DNA of 64,000 nucleotides. Origin: JAXGPL01 sp040766985 (GTDB lineage Bacteria > Bacillota > Sulfobacillia > JAUYEG01). The stretch is from NCBI GenBank assembly GCA_040766985.1, contig JAXGPL010000006.1, positions 70,667-134,666 of the forward strand, in the 5' to 3' direction. The notes beneath the pieces are model-generated. The model made no database searches, was not told where the DNA came from, and saw only the letters and a program-made list of their open reading frames with translations. The position numbers were made by a program, and so were the translations under genes. Shown here piece after piece: positions 1 to 7,956 of the stretch (position 1 is the first letter of the stretch; every line of letters begins with the position of its first letter).

Positions 1-611
1 GCGACCACGTTCATGGCCTGTTGGGCACCTGTCGTGATGAGGATATTGTCCGGGCGGACGGACAGCCCCTGGCTCGCGAGCATCGACGAGAAGGTGCGTC
101 GCAGCGGGGCGTACCCGTTGGGCTCGCCGTAATCCATGGCCGCTGTGCCGCTACGTCTGAGCACCGACTGCACCGCCTTGCGGAGGTCGTCAACCGGAAA
201 CAGCTTGTGGTCTCCGATGCCCGCTGAGAAATCGATCGCGTCGGCGTGCCTTCCGGCCGCCAGGGCTTCCCGCACTCCGTGGGTACTGAAGGCCCGACCC
301 GGTACAGGCAACTCCTTCTGCCAGGCAGGCCAGTCAGGGTCAGGCCGCTCCCCGGCCGCCGGCACGAGCCGGAATGGCGGCTGCACGTAGTTGCCGCTGC
401 CCGCACGGGACGAGAGCAGGCCGTCGGCGCGAAGCTCGGCGTAGGCGGTTTCAACGGTGATGCGGTTCACGCCAAGGGTGCGCGCAAGTTCACGGGTCGA
501 TGGCAGGCGGGCGCCGGATGCGAGTGCGCCGGATTCAATCGCCCGGCGTAGAAACGCCTCTATCTGCCGGTACAGCGGTACACCGCTCTCGCGGTTAAGC
601 GCAATGCGCAT
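1..611 (-). CDS. MocR-family (GntR/aminotransferase) transcriptional regulator, 3' end cut by window
   Basis: The minus frame is open from an ATG at 611 (preceded by GGGAGG) to the window edge, about 203 codons seen. Residues 1-70 form a GntR winged helix-turn-helix (VPLYRQIEAFLRRAIESG, then LPSTRELARTLGVNRITVE). After a linker comes the start of a fold-type I PLP aminotransferase domain (MDYGEPNGYAPLRR, then NILITTGAQQAMNVV). This order is the MocR/PdxR/GabR architecture; such proteins bind PLP or an amino-acid adduct and usually control a divergent gene. Here the divergent neighbour is an EamA-type exporter 127 bp away, the likely target. The catalytic-lysine region lies outside the window. 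Confidence 0.9.
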   Translation of the reverse strand, partial: MRIALNRESGVPLYRQIEAFLRRAIESGALASGARLPSTRELARTLGVNRITVETAYAELRADGLLSSRAGSGNYVQPPFRLVPAAGERPDPDWPAWQKELPVPGRAFSTHGVREALAAGRHADAIDFSAGIGDHKLFPVDDLRKAVQSVLRRSGTAAMDYGEPNGYAPLRRTFSSMLASQGLSVRPDNILITTGAQQAMNVV

Positions 612-738
612 CTGCAGCCCTCCCAAGTGGACTGGTCGGAAACATGCCTTGGCGGCCCTGTGCACCATGCCAATTGGCGCCCACAATAGGTCCGGATGCC
701 CGGGTCGGATACGGGCACAACGTTTGGGGGCCGGAGCC
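612..738. promoter_or_regulatory. Divergent promoter region between MocR regulator and EamA transporter
   Basis: This 127-bp gap separates two divergent start codons and must hold both promoters and any MocR operator. I do not see a clean pair of direct repeats or a consensus sigma-A promoter, so the role is inferred from gene arrangement only. Confidence 0.4.
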
Positions 739-1734
739 ATGCCAGCAGAACCCAAATCCAACACAGGGCGCGGCTATGCAGTCGGAGTGCTCAGCGCCGT
801 GATCCTGTGCACAACCTCTATCTTCATCAAACATCTCTCGGACGCCTACCGAATGCCGCCCTTGGTGCTGGCCTTCTGGCGGGATGCGTTCGTTGTGGTG
901 ACGCTTGTTGCGGCACTGGCGACCGGGCGCCGGCCGGGCCTGCTGCGGCTGCCGCGTGGGCAGGTCCGCTACCTGGTCGGATATGGGTTTGTGCTGGCCG
1001 TGTTCAACAGCTTCCTTACGTTCTCGGTCGCGGTCAACGGTGCCGCTGTGTCAACGGTGCTGGTTAATTGCTCGGCGGCGTTCACGGCGCTATTGGGGAG
1101 ATTCCTGCTCGGCGAACGTTTGGGGTGGGCCAAGGCTGTGGCCCTGGCCTTGAGCATCGGCGGGTGCGTGCTGGTGACAGGGGCGACGTCGCGGGCGGCC
1201 TGGCAGACGGATATCGCCGGGATCGCGACGGGGATTCTGTCGGGGTTGGCCTATGCGGCCTACAGTTTGATGGGGCGGAAAGCAACGTCCCAATACCGGC
1301 TCAATCCGTGGACGACCATTCTCTATACCTTCGGATTCGCGGGGTGCTTCCTGCTGACGGCCAGCCTCGTGCCGTGGGTCCATGTGCCGGGGGCGGCCAA
1401 GGTGCCGGCCGATCTGTTCTGCCTCGGAGCAAGCGTCTCCGGTTGGGTTACGCTGTTCGCCCTTGCCGCCGGCCCGACGCTGGTGGGATTCGGCCTGTAC
1501 AACGTCACTCTGAGCCTGTTGCCGTCGAGCGTGGCCAACCTGCTGCTTACGCTGGAGGTCCCGTTCACGGCGGTTGTGGCGTATTTGACCCTGGGCGAGT
1601 TGCTGACGGTGACGCAGATCGCGGGGGGCCTGCTCGTCCTGGCGGGCGTGGTGTTGTTACGGGTGAGCGGGGAGCTGGGGCGCGGGTTGCGGGTCGTGAT
1701 TGAGCCGAGAGGCACAAAGCACTGCGAGACTTGA
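739..1734 (+). CDS. DMT-superfamily (EamA) transporter
   Basis: A 331-residue hydrophobic protein with about ten membrane segments arranged as two EamA repeats, roughly residues 10-145 and 160-305. The first repeat carries SIFIKHLSD and a conserved WRDAF; the second carries the typical SSVANLLLTLEVPFTAV stretch. Family members export amino acids or metabolites, or import small solutes; the substrate here is unknown. The ATG at 739 (GGAG just upstream) is preferred over a longer frame from 457, because the extra 94 residues are Arg-rich, not hydrophobic, and overlap the divergent regulator. It is probably controlled by the MocR gene next to it. Confidence 0.85.
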   Translation: MPAEPKSNTGRGYAVGVLSAVILCTTSIFIKHLSDAYRMPPLVLAFWRDAFVVVTLVAALATGRRPGLLRLPRGQVRYLVGYGFVLAVFNSFLTFSVAVNGAAVSTVLVNCSAAFTALLGRFLLGERLGWAKAVALALSIGGCVLVTGATSRAAWQTDIAGIATGILSGLAYAAYSLMGRKATSQYRLNPWTTILYTFGFAGCFLLTASLVPWVHVPGAAKVPADLFCLGASVSGWVTLFALAAGPTLVGFGLYNVTLSLLPSSVANLLLTLEVPFTAVVAYLTLGELLTVTQIAGGLLVLAGVVLLRVSGELGRGLRVVIEPRGTKHCET

Positions 1735-2038
1735 GTCGAGGAGCTCATTCTGCCGGCGCGGCGCGCTTAGGCCACGAAAGCCTCGCCCGTTACCGCAACC
1801 GGACGCCAATAGTGTGCCCCCCTCACCGGGACGCGAATGCTTTGCCCCCCTCAACTGTCAGTTGCCCGCAGGATACCGGCGCGAGCAGTTTGAAGCAATA
1901 TACAGGCGGCTTGAGGAACGCCATCGACCGTACTGCCGTCGCGATTGCTGCCGAAGGCAGTGGGTTGAGTCTCACCCTCCAGTTGAGGTAGGCGCCGTCA
2001 TCCTCAAGGTTACGCTGCAAGCAGGGGAGGATTCTACA
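1735..2038. other. Intergenic region, no gene seen
   Basis: This 304-bp stretch carries no convincing reading frame. The long frame that runs into the next gene from 1700 is rejected because a strong ribosome site (AGGGGAGG, 2023-2030) sits directly before the TTG at 2039. A short inverted repeat (AACTGTCAGTT) lies near 1852. The promoter of the PreA-like gene is presumably here but I cannot place it. Confidence 0.4.
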
Positions 2039-3199
2039 TTGGAAACCTCGGTCACATACGCCGGGCTCAAAATCAAAAACCCCGTTCTCGCCGCGGCCGC
2101 CGGCATCACCGCCACAGTCGACCGCATGCGCAAGGCCGAGGACGCCGGCGTGGCAGCCGTGTGTGTCAAGTCGCTCTTCGAGAATCCAATCCCCCGCCAG
2201 GGTGACCCGACGCCGCATATGCATGTCATCCGCCACGGTCGCGGAGCAAAGGCCTTCACGCTCTACTCGTACGAGCAGTGCGCACATATGGACGAATTCG
2301 CCTACGCCGATCTGATCAGGCAGGCCAAGGCTGCGCTCGACATCCCCGTGATCGCTAATATCGATTGCGCAGGCCCTGAGGCATGGTCCAGCTATGCGCA
2401 GTTGGTCGAGCAGGCCGGGGCAGACGCCGTCGAGGTCAAGTCATGCCCGCACGGCGAGCACATGATGAGCGGCGACGAACTGGCGGCAACCGTGAGACAT
2501 GTGAAGTCACTGGTCAACATCCCGGTCATCGCCAAGATGCCAAGCCAGCTAACCAACCCGTATCGCACAGCACTTGACCTCGAGGCGGCGGGAGCGGATG
2601 CGATGGTGATGTTCAACCGGCATTCCGGCCTGGATATCGACGTGGAAACCTGCCGGCCCGTCATGCACGGCGGGTTCGCCGGCCACGGCGGGCCGTACTC
2701 CATCTACTACCGGCTGCGCTGGATCGCCCAGGTCGCCGGAGAATTGGCCATACCGGTGTGCGGGACGGGCGGGGTTTCGTCAGGTGAGGACGTGGCAAAA
2801 TACATCCTCGCGGGGGCGACGTGCGTCCAACTTGCGACGGCCGCGATCGTCGAAGGGTACGGTGCCTTCCGGCGGATCCTGCGCGAACTGGACGACTGGA
2901 TGGAGCGCGGCGGACATTCGGACCTCGAGAGCCTGCGCGGCCTTGCGGCGCGGCGGCTGGTCGGCATCGCCGACGTGGACCGCCGGCAGAGCGTACGGGC
3001 GCAGATCGACCCGGAAGGGTGCACGGCCTGCGGACTCTGTTACCGGGTCTGCATTCACGGCGGCGTGGATGAGGTTGAAGCAGACCAGAGGCAGGGACGG
3101 GAGGCCGGTTTCCGGATCAATGACCGGTGCCGTGGCTGCGGCTTGTGCGTTGAGCTATGCCCGGTAGCGGCGATCAGGCTGGTTGCCCCGCCACACTAG
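2039..3199 (+). CDS. Dihydroorotate/dihydropyrimidine dehydrogenase-like flavoprotein with C-terminal ferredoxin domain
   Basis: A 386-residue protein from a TTG start behind AGGGGAGG. The first about 300 residues are an FMN-binding TIM barrel of the dihydroorotate dehydrogenase type (start SVTYAGLKIKNPVLAAAA; VIANIDCAGPEAW; VIAKMPSQLTNP; FMN phosphate site CGTGGVSSGEDVAKYILAGA). The C-terminus has two four-Cys 4Fe-4S motifs (CTACGLCYRVC and CRGCGLCVELCP). The layout matches PreA, the catalytic subunit of NAD-dependent dihydropyrimidine dehydrogenase. The PreA motif NFSCPQ is replaced by KSCPHG, so substrate specificity may differ. No PreT partner is visible nearby. Confidence 0.75.
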   Translation: METSVTYAGLKIKNPVLAAAAGITATVDRMRKAEDAGVAAVCVKSLFENPIPRQGDPTPHMHVIRHGRGAKAFTLYSYEQCAHMDEFAYADLIRQAKAALDIPVIANIDCAGPEAWSSYAQLVEQAGADAVEVKSCPHGEHMMSGDELAATVRHVKSLVNIPVIAKMPSQLTNPYRTALDLEAAGADAMVMFNRHSGLDIDVETCRPVMHGGFAGHGGPYSIYYRLRWIAQVAGELAIPVCGTGGVSSGEDVAKYILAGATCVQLATAAIVEGYGAFRRILRELDDWMERGGHSDLESLRGLAARRLVGIADVDRRQSVRAQIDPEGCTACGLCYRVCIHGGVDEVEADQRQGREAGFRINDRCRGCGLCVELCPVAAIRLVAPPH

Positions 3200-3297
3200 C
3201 TTCCACGGTGAGGGCTTGTAGACATCCCCTGGTGGGCCTCCGAGGGACAGTGGCAATCCGGTCTCGCGTATCGACATGCACGATTGGCGTGGCCGCG

Positions 3298-4383
3298 TTA
3301 TACCTTTCTGCCGTAGCGCCGCATGACTTCAAGCATGCGCTCGATCGGCAGCGCATGTGCGACGTGCCCCTCGCGGCCCTCGACGGTGTGGGCCATCAGC
3401 AGGGAGTTGAGCAGGGCTTCCTCGCAGGCCTCGACTGAGGCCTCGAACAGCGGATTGAGGCCGGCACGCGATGGCAACACCGCATCGATCGTAAACGTGT
3501 TGCGCCCGGCCCCGCGCGGCGCTACCGCAGCGGTCGAAACCGCCACCACAAACTCACCGCTCCCGTGGCTGCCGTACGAGCCAATCCTGCCGAGGCCGAC
3601 GCCGGCCCGCCGGGCAAGCTGGGCCAGTTGTTGTGGCAGAAGCGGAGCATCGGTTGCGACCAGGACCAACGCCGAACCCTCTACGACCATGCTGGTTTCC
3701 AGATCCGGGATCTCCCGCCCGACCGGCACTCCATCCACGGTCAGCCGTCGGCGCGCGCCCATATTGGCGACGACGAGGCATCCCAGGATGTGGCCGCCGT
3801 CTTCCTCAGACAGGCGGCGCGAGGAGGTGCCTACTCCGGCCTTGAAGCCGAAGCTCACCATCCCCGTGCCCGCGCCCACGCAGCCCTCCGGAACGGGCCC
3901 GCCGGAGGCGGTTTCCAGGGCGGCAAGGGCATGCTCGTCGCGCACGTGGCGGCCTAACATGTCGTTGAGGTAGCTATCGTCGCACTCGCCGACGATCGGG
4001 AGCACAGCGTCAGCGGTCGTCCCCAGAGCCGGGTACTTGCCGACGAGGTATTCCTGCACCGCGGAGCGGGTGGTTGCGACGCTCAGCGTGTTGGTGAAGA
4101 CGATCGGGCTCTCGATGAACCCGAGTTCAGTCAACGCGCGCAGCCCCGTCAGCTCGCCCGTGCCGCTGAACACATAAGCGCCGGCAAAGATGCGGTTGGG
4201 AAGGATTACGCCTTCGGCGTCGCTGAACACTACTGCAGTAACGCCCGTGCGAACCGAGTCGCCTTCGAACAGGGTCGTGTGCCCGACCCGGACACCGGCG
4301 ACATCGGTGATTGCGCCGAGCGGCCCAGGGTCGTAGAAACCAAGGTTGATTCCGAGTTCTCTGGCGCGTCGGCGCGGCTCCAA
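3298..4383 (-). CDS. P1-family peptidase (DmpA/L-aminopeptidase D-esterase)
   Basis: A 361-residue member of the self-processing DmpA/P1 family (Ntn-hydrolase-like). Typical marks are the N-terminal LGAITDVAGVRVGHTTL, the middle VGAGTGMVSFGFKAGVGTSSR and the DAPLLPQQLAQLARRAG segment. SYGSHGSGEF contains the Ser expected to be the autocleavage site and nucleophile. Length is normal and no frameshift is seen. These enzymes release N-terminal residues from D- or beta-peptides and amides. It is transcribed opposite to the flanking genes and its start is close to the next gene's, so the two may share a promoter region. Confidence 0.88.
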   Translation of the reverse strand: MEPRRRARELGINLGFYDPGPLGAITDVAGVRVGHTTLFEGDSVRTGVTAVVFSDAEGVILPNRIFAGAYVFSGTGELTGLRALTELGFIESPIVFTNTLSVATTRSAVQEYLVGKYPALGTTADAVLPIVGECDDSYLNDMLGRHVRDEHALAALETASGGPVPEGCVGAGTGMVSFGFKAGVGTSSRRLSEEDGGHILGCLVVANMGARRRLTVDGVPVGREIPDLETSMVVEGSALVLVATDAPLLPQQLAQLARRAGVGLGRIGSYGSHGSGEFVVAVSTAAVAPRGAGRNTFTIDAVLPSRAGLNPLFEASVEACEEALLNSLLMAHTVEGREGHVAHALPIERMLEVMRRYGRKV

Positions 4384-4485
4384 GGAGACACCCCCTAGCC
4401 CGGTAGCTTGGCCAGGCGGGAGGAAACATATGCTCCGGCAGAGCTGTCAGAGAGAGTGCCGGGTCAGGCACAGAGCCAAGCCAGG

Positions 4486-5016
4486 ATGCGAGTGAAACCC
4501 AAGACAGGAGTGAAACACAAGGTGACCACCAAGAGCAGGGCTGTCATCGTCCTAGCCGTCGTTGCCCTCGCCATCGTTGTCGCAGCTGCTATGCTCCCCA
4601 ATCACGCCAACGACAAGTTACGCTCCGCCATCAACGAAATGAAGGTCGAGGTCAAGTCCTTTGGCCTTCTCAACACGCTCGAATCGCCGGACCGCTCGGT
4701 ATACCGAATGGTCCTCACCTTTACCAACGACAGTACGATCCCGGTCAAGTACACAGCCGGCTCGCTTGTGATGCGGTTCTCGCCAAGTCACCAGATCGGG
4801 GCCAACGCCACCGACGAGGGGACGCTGCGGCCCGGGGAGTCGGTCGAGCTGACCCGTGACTTCACGATGCTGGCGACCGTGGTGGCGGACCTCCGGCGAG
4901 TGCGCGAACTCGCGGCCAGGGGTACCCTCAACACCGAGCTGGACCTCAAGTGGCTGCTCTGGAGCCTGGATCGGGCGGCCGAGTTCGAGGTCAAGCATGC
5001 GATCTACTTCGATTAG
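4486..5016 (+). CDS. Membrane-anchored protein of unknown function (LEA14-like fold possible)
   Basis: A short basic N-terminus is followed by one membrane segment (VIVLAVVALAIVVAAAML), then about 140 extracytoplasmic residues alternating in a beta-sandwich-like way (VYRMVLTFTNDSTIPVKYTAG, then LRPGESVELTRDF). This resembles LEA14/WHy or late-embryogenesis-like modules, but I cannot confirm the family. Start choice is uncertain: ATG 4486 (176 residues) has only a weak ribosome site, while the same frame could begin at GTG 4456 or TTG 4408. No functional link to neighbours is apparent. Confidence 0.6.
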   Translation: MRVKPKTGVKHKVTTKSRAVIVLAVVALAIVVAAAMLPNHANDKLRSAINEMKVEVKSFGLLNTLESPDRSVYRMVLTFTNDSTIPVKYTAGSLVMRFSPSHQIGANATDEGTLRPGESVELTRDFTMLATVVADLRRVRELAARGTLNTELDLKWLLWSLDRAAEFEVKHAIYFD

Positions 5017-5060
5017 GGGTGATTCGGTGCGCAGTCAGGGGGGCGCTGCGCTGCCCTGCG

Positions 5061-5195
5061 CCGCTGGCTTGGCTACTGTGCCGCTGGCTTGGCTACTGTG
5101 CCGCTGGTTGGCTACTGTGCTGCTGGTTGGCTACTGTGCTGCTGGTTGGCTACTGTGCTGCTGGTTGGCTACTGTGCTGCTGGTTGGCTACTGTG
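5061..5195 (+). repeat. Seven-unit tandem repeat, 19-20 bp period
   Basis: Two 20-bp copies (CCGCTGGCTTGGCTACTGTG) are followed by one 19-bp CCGCTGGTTGGCTACTGTG and four 19-bp CTGCTGGTTGGCTACTGTG copies, ending at CTGCATTTTAG. The 19-bp period is not a multiple of three, so no single frame codes through it usefully. It sits between the stop of the preceding membrane protein and the creatininase-family gene. Confidence 0.95.
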
Positions 5196-5438
5196 CTGCA
5201 TTTTAGCCCGTAGATGAGTTGGCTATGGTGCATCCGTCATCGCTCCAGTGGTGGCGTATGTGGCACATTGCATCATCGCCGGCCCAGACTGACGACCAAC
5301 GGTGCAGAATGCACCGTACCGCTGCTATCCTAAGATGCATCTACCATCACACCGGGTCGTGCTATGGGTCAAAAACCACCATAGGCCGCCCAGTCCCTTC
5401 GGGCCGTCGATTTTCACAAGACAGGGGAGGCAACGTCC
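5196..5438. other. Leader region before creatininase-family gene
   Basis: I see no gene here. The stretch contains a short palindrome AGATGCATCT and ends with the ribosome site ACAGGGGAGG. A promoter is expected but not clearly placed. Confidence 0.35.
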
Positions 5439-6179
5439 ATGCCCATGGTCGATTGGCGCAACACAAGCCCCGAGATCCGCGACAGCGGGGCAGAGATTGC
5501 CGTGATCAACATCGGTTCGACCGAGCAACACGGGGCCCACCTTCCGGTTGGCACCGACACAATGATCGGCCAGCACATCGCGCGCGGCGTTGCGGAGAAG
5601 CTTGGCGCGTACCTGCTGCCGACTTTCGCCGTCGGCCATTGCCAGGAGCACATGGGCCGGGCCGGGACCGTCTGGATGAAACCTCAGACCCTCTTCGCCA
5701 TGGTCACCGACGTGTGTCTGAGCCTGCGGGAGCAGGGTTTCCGGCGGATTGTGATTATCCCGACGCACGGCGGCCTCTGGGTGCTCAAGCCCGCCGTCCG
5801 CGAACTCAACCTCAACCACCCCGACCTGATCGTCCTGCTGGCCCAGGACTATTCGACTGCATCCGGCGATGGAGAGCGTGTGTTGGTGGGGCAGGGGATG
5901 GACCTGCATGCGGGCGAGGCGGAGACTTCGATGATGCTGCACATCGACCCGGAAACCGTCAAGATGGAGCGCGCGGTCGACGCCCTCCCGGCCGTCGGCC
6001 GCGAGTACCTCGACTACGCGGCGGTCGGGCAAATCAGCCCGAGCGGGGTATGGGGGGAAGCGAGGCTCGGCGCTGCCGACAAGGGCCGGCGGCTGCTGGA
6101 AGCGCGCATCGAGGCCATTGCCGGGTACTGCCGCAAGACCTTCGCGCGGGTAGAGGAGTTGCGCGGGCGGCCGTTGTAG
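5439..6179 (+). CDS. Creatininase-family amidohydrolase
   Basis: A 246-residue protein with the creatininase/MftE fold signatures. The metal-binding block STEQHGAHLPVGTDTMIG lies near residue 30. The segment IVIIPTHGGLWV is in the middle, and a second metal block MDLHAGEAETS near residue 155. Family members hydrolyse cyclic amides (creatinine, formamide intermediates of purine-like metabolism) using two metal ions. The ATG is behind AGGGGAGG with good spacing. It leads a probable operon with the DapA-family aldolase (49 bp downstream) and the racemase (7 bp further), suggesting a shared catabolic route. The substrate is unknown. Confidence 0.85.
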   Translation: MPMVDWRNTSPEIRDSGAEIAVINIGSTEQHGAHLPVGTDTMIGQHIARGVAEKLGAYLLPTFAVGHCQEHMGRAGTVWMKPQTLFAMVTDVCLSLREQGFRRIVIIPTHGGLWVLKPAVRELNLNHPDLIVLLAQDYSTASGDGERVLVGQGMDLHAGEAETSMMLHIDPETVKMERAVDALPAVGREYLDYAAVGQISPSGVWGEARLGAADKGRRLLEARIEAIAGYCRKTFARVEELRGRPL

Positions 6180-6228
6180 GAGCAGGCAGAGAACGATATC
6201 ATCGCCGAAAGTCAGGGGGACCCACGAC

Positions 6229-7140
6229 ATGAAACTCCACGGCATCATCCCGGCCATCGTACTGCCGATGACCGACGACGCGCGCATCGACGAGGGAGCC
6301 TTGCGGGGATACGTCGAGTGGCTGCTCGCCCAGGGCTGCCACGGGTTGGCCATCAACGTCGACACCGGCGAGGGGCCGCACCTGTGGCCGGAGGAAAAGG
6401 TCCAGGTAATCCACATCGTCAAGGATGTGGTCCGCGGGCGCGTGCCGATCATTGCGGGCCTCGGGGCCGCCTTCACGGAGCAGGCCGTCAAGGCCGCGCG
6501 CGATGCCGAGGCCGCCGGGGCGGACGGGCTTCTGGTGTTCCCGATTTCCGCGTGGCGGGGACGGCCGCTGCCGCCGGACCTGGTCTATAGCTACCACAAG
6601 GCGGTGGCGGACGCGGTTTCGATACCGCTCGTCGCGTTCCAGTTGCAGGACGCGCTCGGCGGGGTGGAGTTTGACCTGCCGACGTTAACCAGGCTGTTCG
6701 ATATCCCGCAGGTCATCGGAATCAAGGAGGCCGCGTTTGACGCGAAGAAGTACCTGGAAGTCGTCCGCCACCTGCGCACCTTGCCGCGGGAGATCACCAT
6801 TCTGACCGGCAACGACAACTTCATCCTGGAGTCGTTTGTTCTTGGGGCGGACGGGGCGCTGATCGGCTTCGGCACGCTCGCAACCGCGATGCAGGTCGAG
6901 ATGTACGACGCCTGGCGGGCGGGTGACCGGGAGCGGGCGTTTGATCTGGGCCGTAAGGTGCAGAAACTCGCCGACGTCATCTTCGCCCAACCCGTTCGGG
7001 ACTACCGAGTGCGCACCAAAGAAGCCCTGGTTATGCAGGGAGTTATCCCTCGCGCGACAGTCCGCGCCCCGCTGATGGGCATCGATGACGCTGAGCGGGC
7101 CAAGGTGCGCGCAGCACTCGCCGAAGCCGGGTTGGTGTAG
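6229..7140 (+). CDS. DapA-family (dihydrodipicolinate synthase/N-acetylneuraminate lyase) aldolase
   Basis: A 303-residue TIM-barrel lyase. The Schiff-base lysine is K166 in VIGIKEAAFD and the pyruvate-binding TGE motif is near 46-48 (INVDTGEG). The catalytic tyrosine of DapA/NanA, expected before the barrel loop LxDxxGG, appears replaced by F137 (PLVAFQLQ). This argues against a standard DapA role and for a divergent lyase or dehydratase. The C-terminal half is complete (ILTGNDNFILESFVLGADG). The gene is in the creatininase-racemase operon, so a role in a cyclic-amide or amino-acid breakdown pathway is more likely than lysine biosynthesis. Confidence 0.82.
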   Translation: MKLHGIIPAIVLPMTDDARIDEGALRGYVEWLLAQGCHGLAINVDTGEGPHLWPEEKVQVIHIVKDVVRGRVPIIAGLGAAFTEQAVKAARDAEAAGADGLLVFPISAWRGRPLPPDLVYSYHKAVADAVSIPLVAFQLQDALGGVEFDLPTLTRLFDIPQVIGIKEAAFDAKKYLEVVRHLRTLPREITILTGNDNFILESFVLGADGALIGFGTLATAMQVEMYDAWRAGDRERAFDLGRKVQKLADVIFAQPVRDYRVRTKEALVMQGVIPRATVRAPLMGIDDAERAKVRAALAEAGLV

Positions 7141-7147
7141 GGGTATC

Positions 7148-7840
7148 GTGAGGGGCGCCTCATTGCCGGCGACCGTCAAGCAGCTCGGCGTGATTCGCGT
7201 CATCACCCTGGCGGACAGGCGCCTGGCAGACCTGCACGGCCGCCAGATCGAGGCGGCGTACGCGGGGGTCGAGACGGTTTCGATATGCCTGCCCGACCAG
7301 CCGGACGGTGTCCACGGCCCGGAAACCGAAGCCACTGCCGCAGCCAAGATGCCTGCCGCGGCTCGCGAGCTGGCCGCGCTCGGCGTGGACGGGATAGTAG
7401 TCAGTTGCTGTTCCGACCCAGGGGTTCGCGAGGCTGCGGATGCTGTTGATGTACCATTGGTTGGCGCCGGCGAGGCTGCCGCCCTGGTGGCGCTGGCCTA
7501 CCGGCGGCCGGTCGGCGTTCTCGGGCTTACCGACGAGGCTCCGGCCCCGATGCGCGCAGTCTTGGGCGACCGTCTGGTCGCGGCAGTGAGGCCGGAGGGA
7601 GTGCGGACGACGCTGGATCTGCAGGCGCCGGGGGCTGCGGGGGCTGCCGAGGAAGCCGCGCGGAGGCTGCTCAAGCGGGGCGCCGGCGTGATTTGCCTCG
7701 CATGTACCGGGACCGCTACCGTGGGGCTGCCGCGGCTTCTTGCAGGCGCCTTGGGGGTGCCGGTTGTGGACCCGGTCTTGGCGGCCGGGGGGCTAATAAT
7801 GACCCTGGTTGCGCAGCTGAAGGGGCGCTCGGGGAGATGA
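7148..7840 (+). CDS. Aspartate/glutamate/hydantoin racemase-family protein
   Basis: A GTG start at 7148, 7 bp after the previous stop, gives 230 residues. Two active-site cysteines typical of the cofactor-independent racemase superfamily are present: VSCCSDPG in the N-terminal lobe and CLACTGTA in the C-terminal lobe. The internal duplication of the fold is visible (DGIVVSCC and GVICLACT). Hydantoin racemase and Asp/Glu racemase are both possible; the creatininase-family neighbour favours a hydantoin-like substrate, by inference only. Confidence 0.78.
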   Translation: MRGASLPATVKQLGVIRVITLADRRLADLHGRQIEAAYAGVETVSICLPDQPDGVHGPETEATAAAKMPAAARELAALGVDGIVVSCCSDPGVREAADAVDVPLVGAGEAAALVALAYRRPVGVLGLTDEAPAPMRAVLGDRLVAAVRPEGVRTTLDLQAPGAAGAAEEAARRLLKRGAGVICLACTGTATVGLPRLLAGALGVPVVDPVLAAGGLIMTLVAQLKGRSGR

Positions 7841-7856
7841 CATGCAACAAAAGTGA

Positions 7857-7883
7857 TTGCCAGGTCCGCTGAGGACCTGGCAA
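7857..7883. terminator. Bidirectional hairpin terminator between convergent genes
   Basis: A perfect 11-bp stem (TTGCCAGGTCC / GGACCTGGCAA) with a 5-nt loop lies between the convergent racemase and namZ genes. On the minus strand it is followed by a T-rich run (TCACTTTTGTT), fitting an intrinsic terminator for namZ. It may also stop the plus-strand operon. Confidence 0.75.
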
Positions 7884-7956
7884 TTGGCTGGCCTGTGGGC
7901 TTTATCGCTCTGCAAAGGCTACACAGAATCCTCTACACGTTCGGAGTCGCCCGCGA

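Noticed and set aside
5325..6491. 388-codon minus-strand frame opposite the creatininase-family gene
   Set aside because: It lies antisense to two well-supported genes, has no family motifs and an atypical composition, and is a usual by-product of high GC3.
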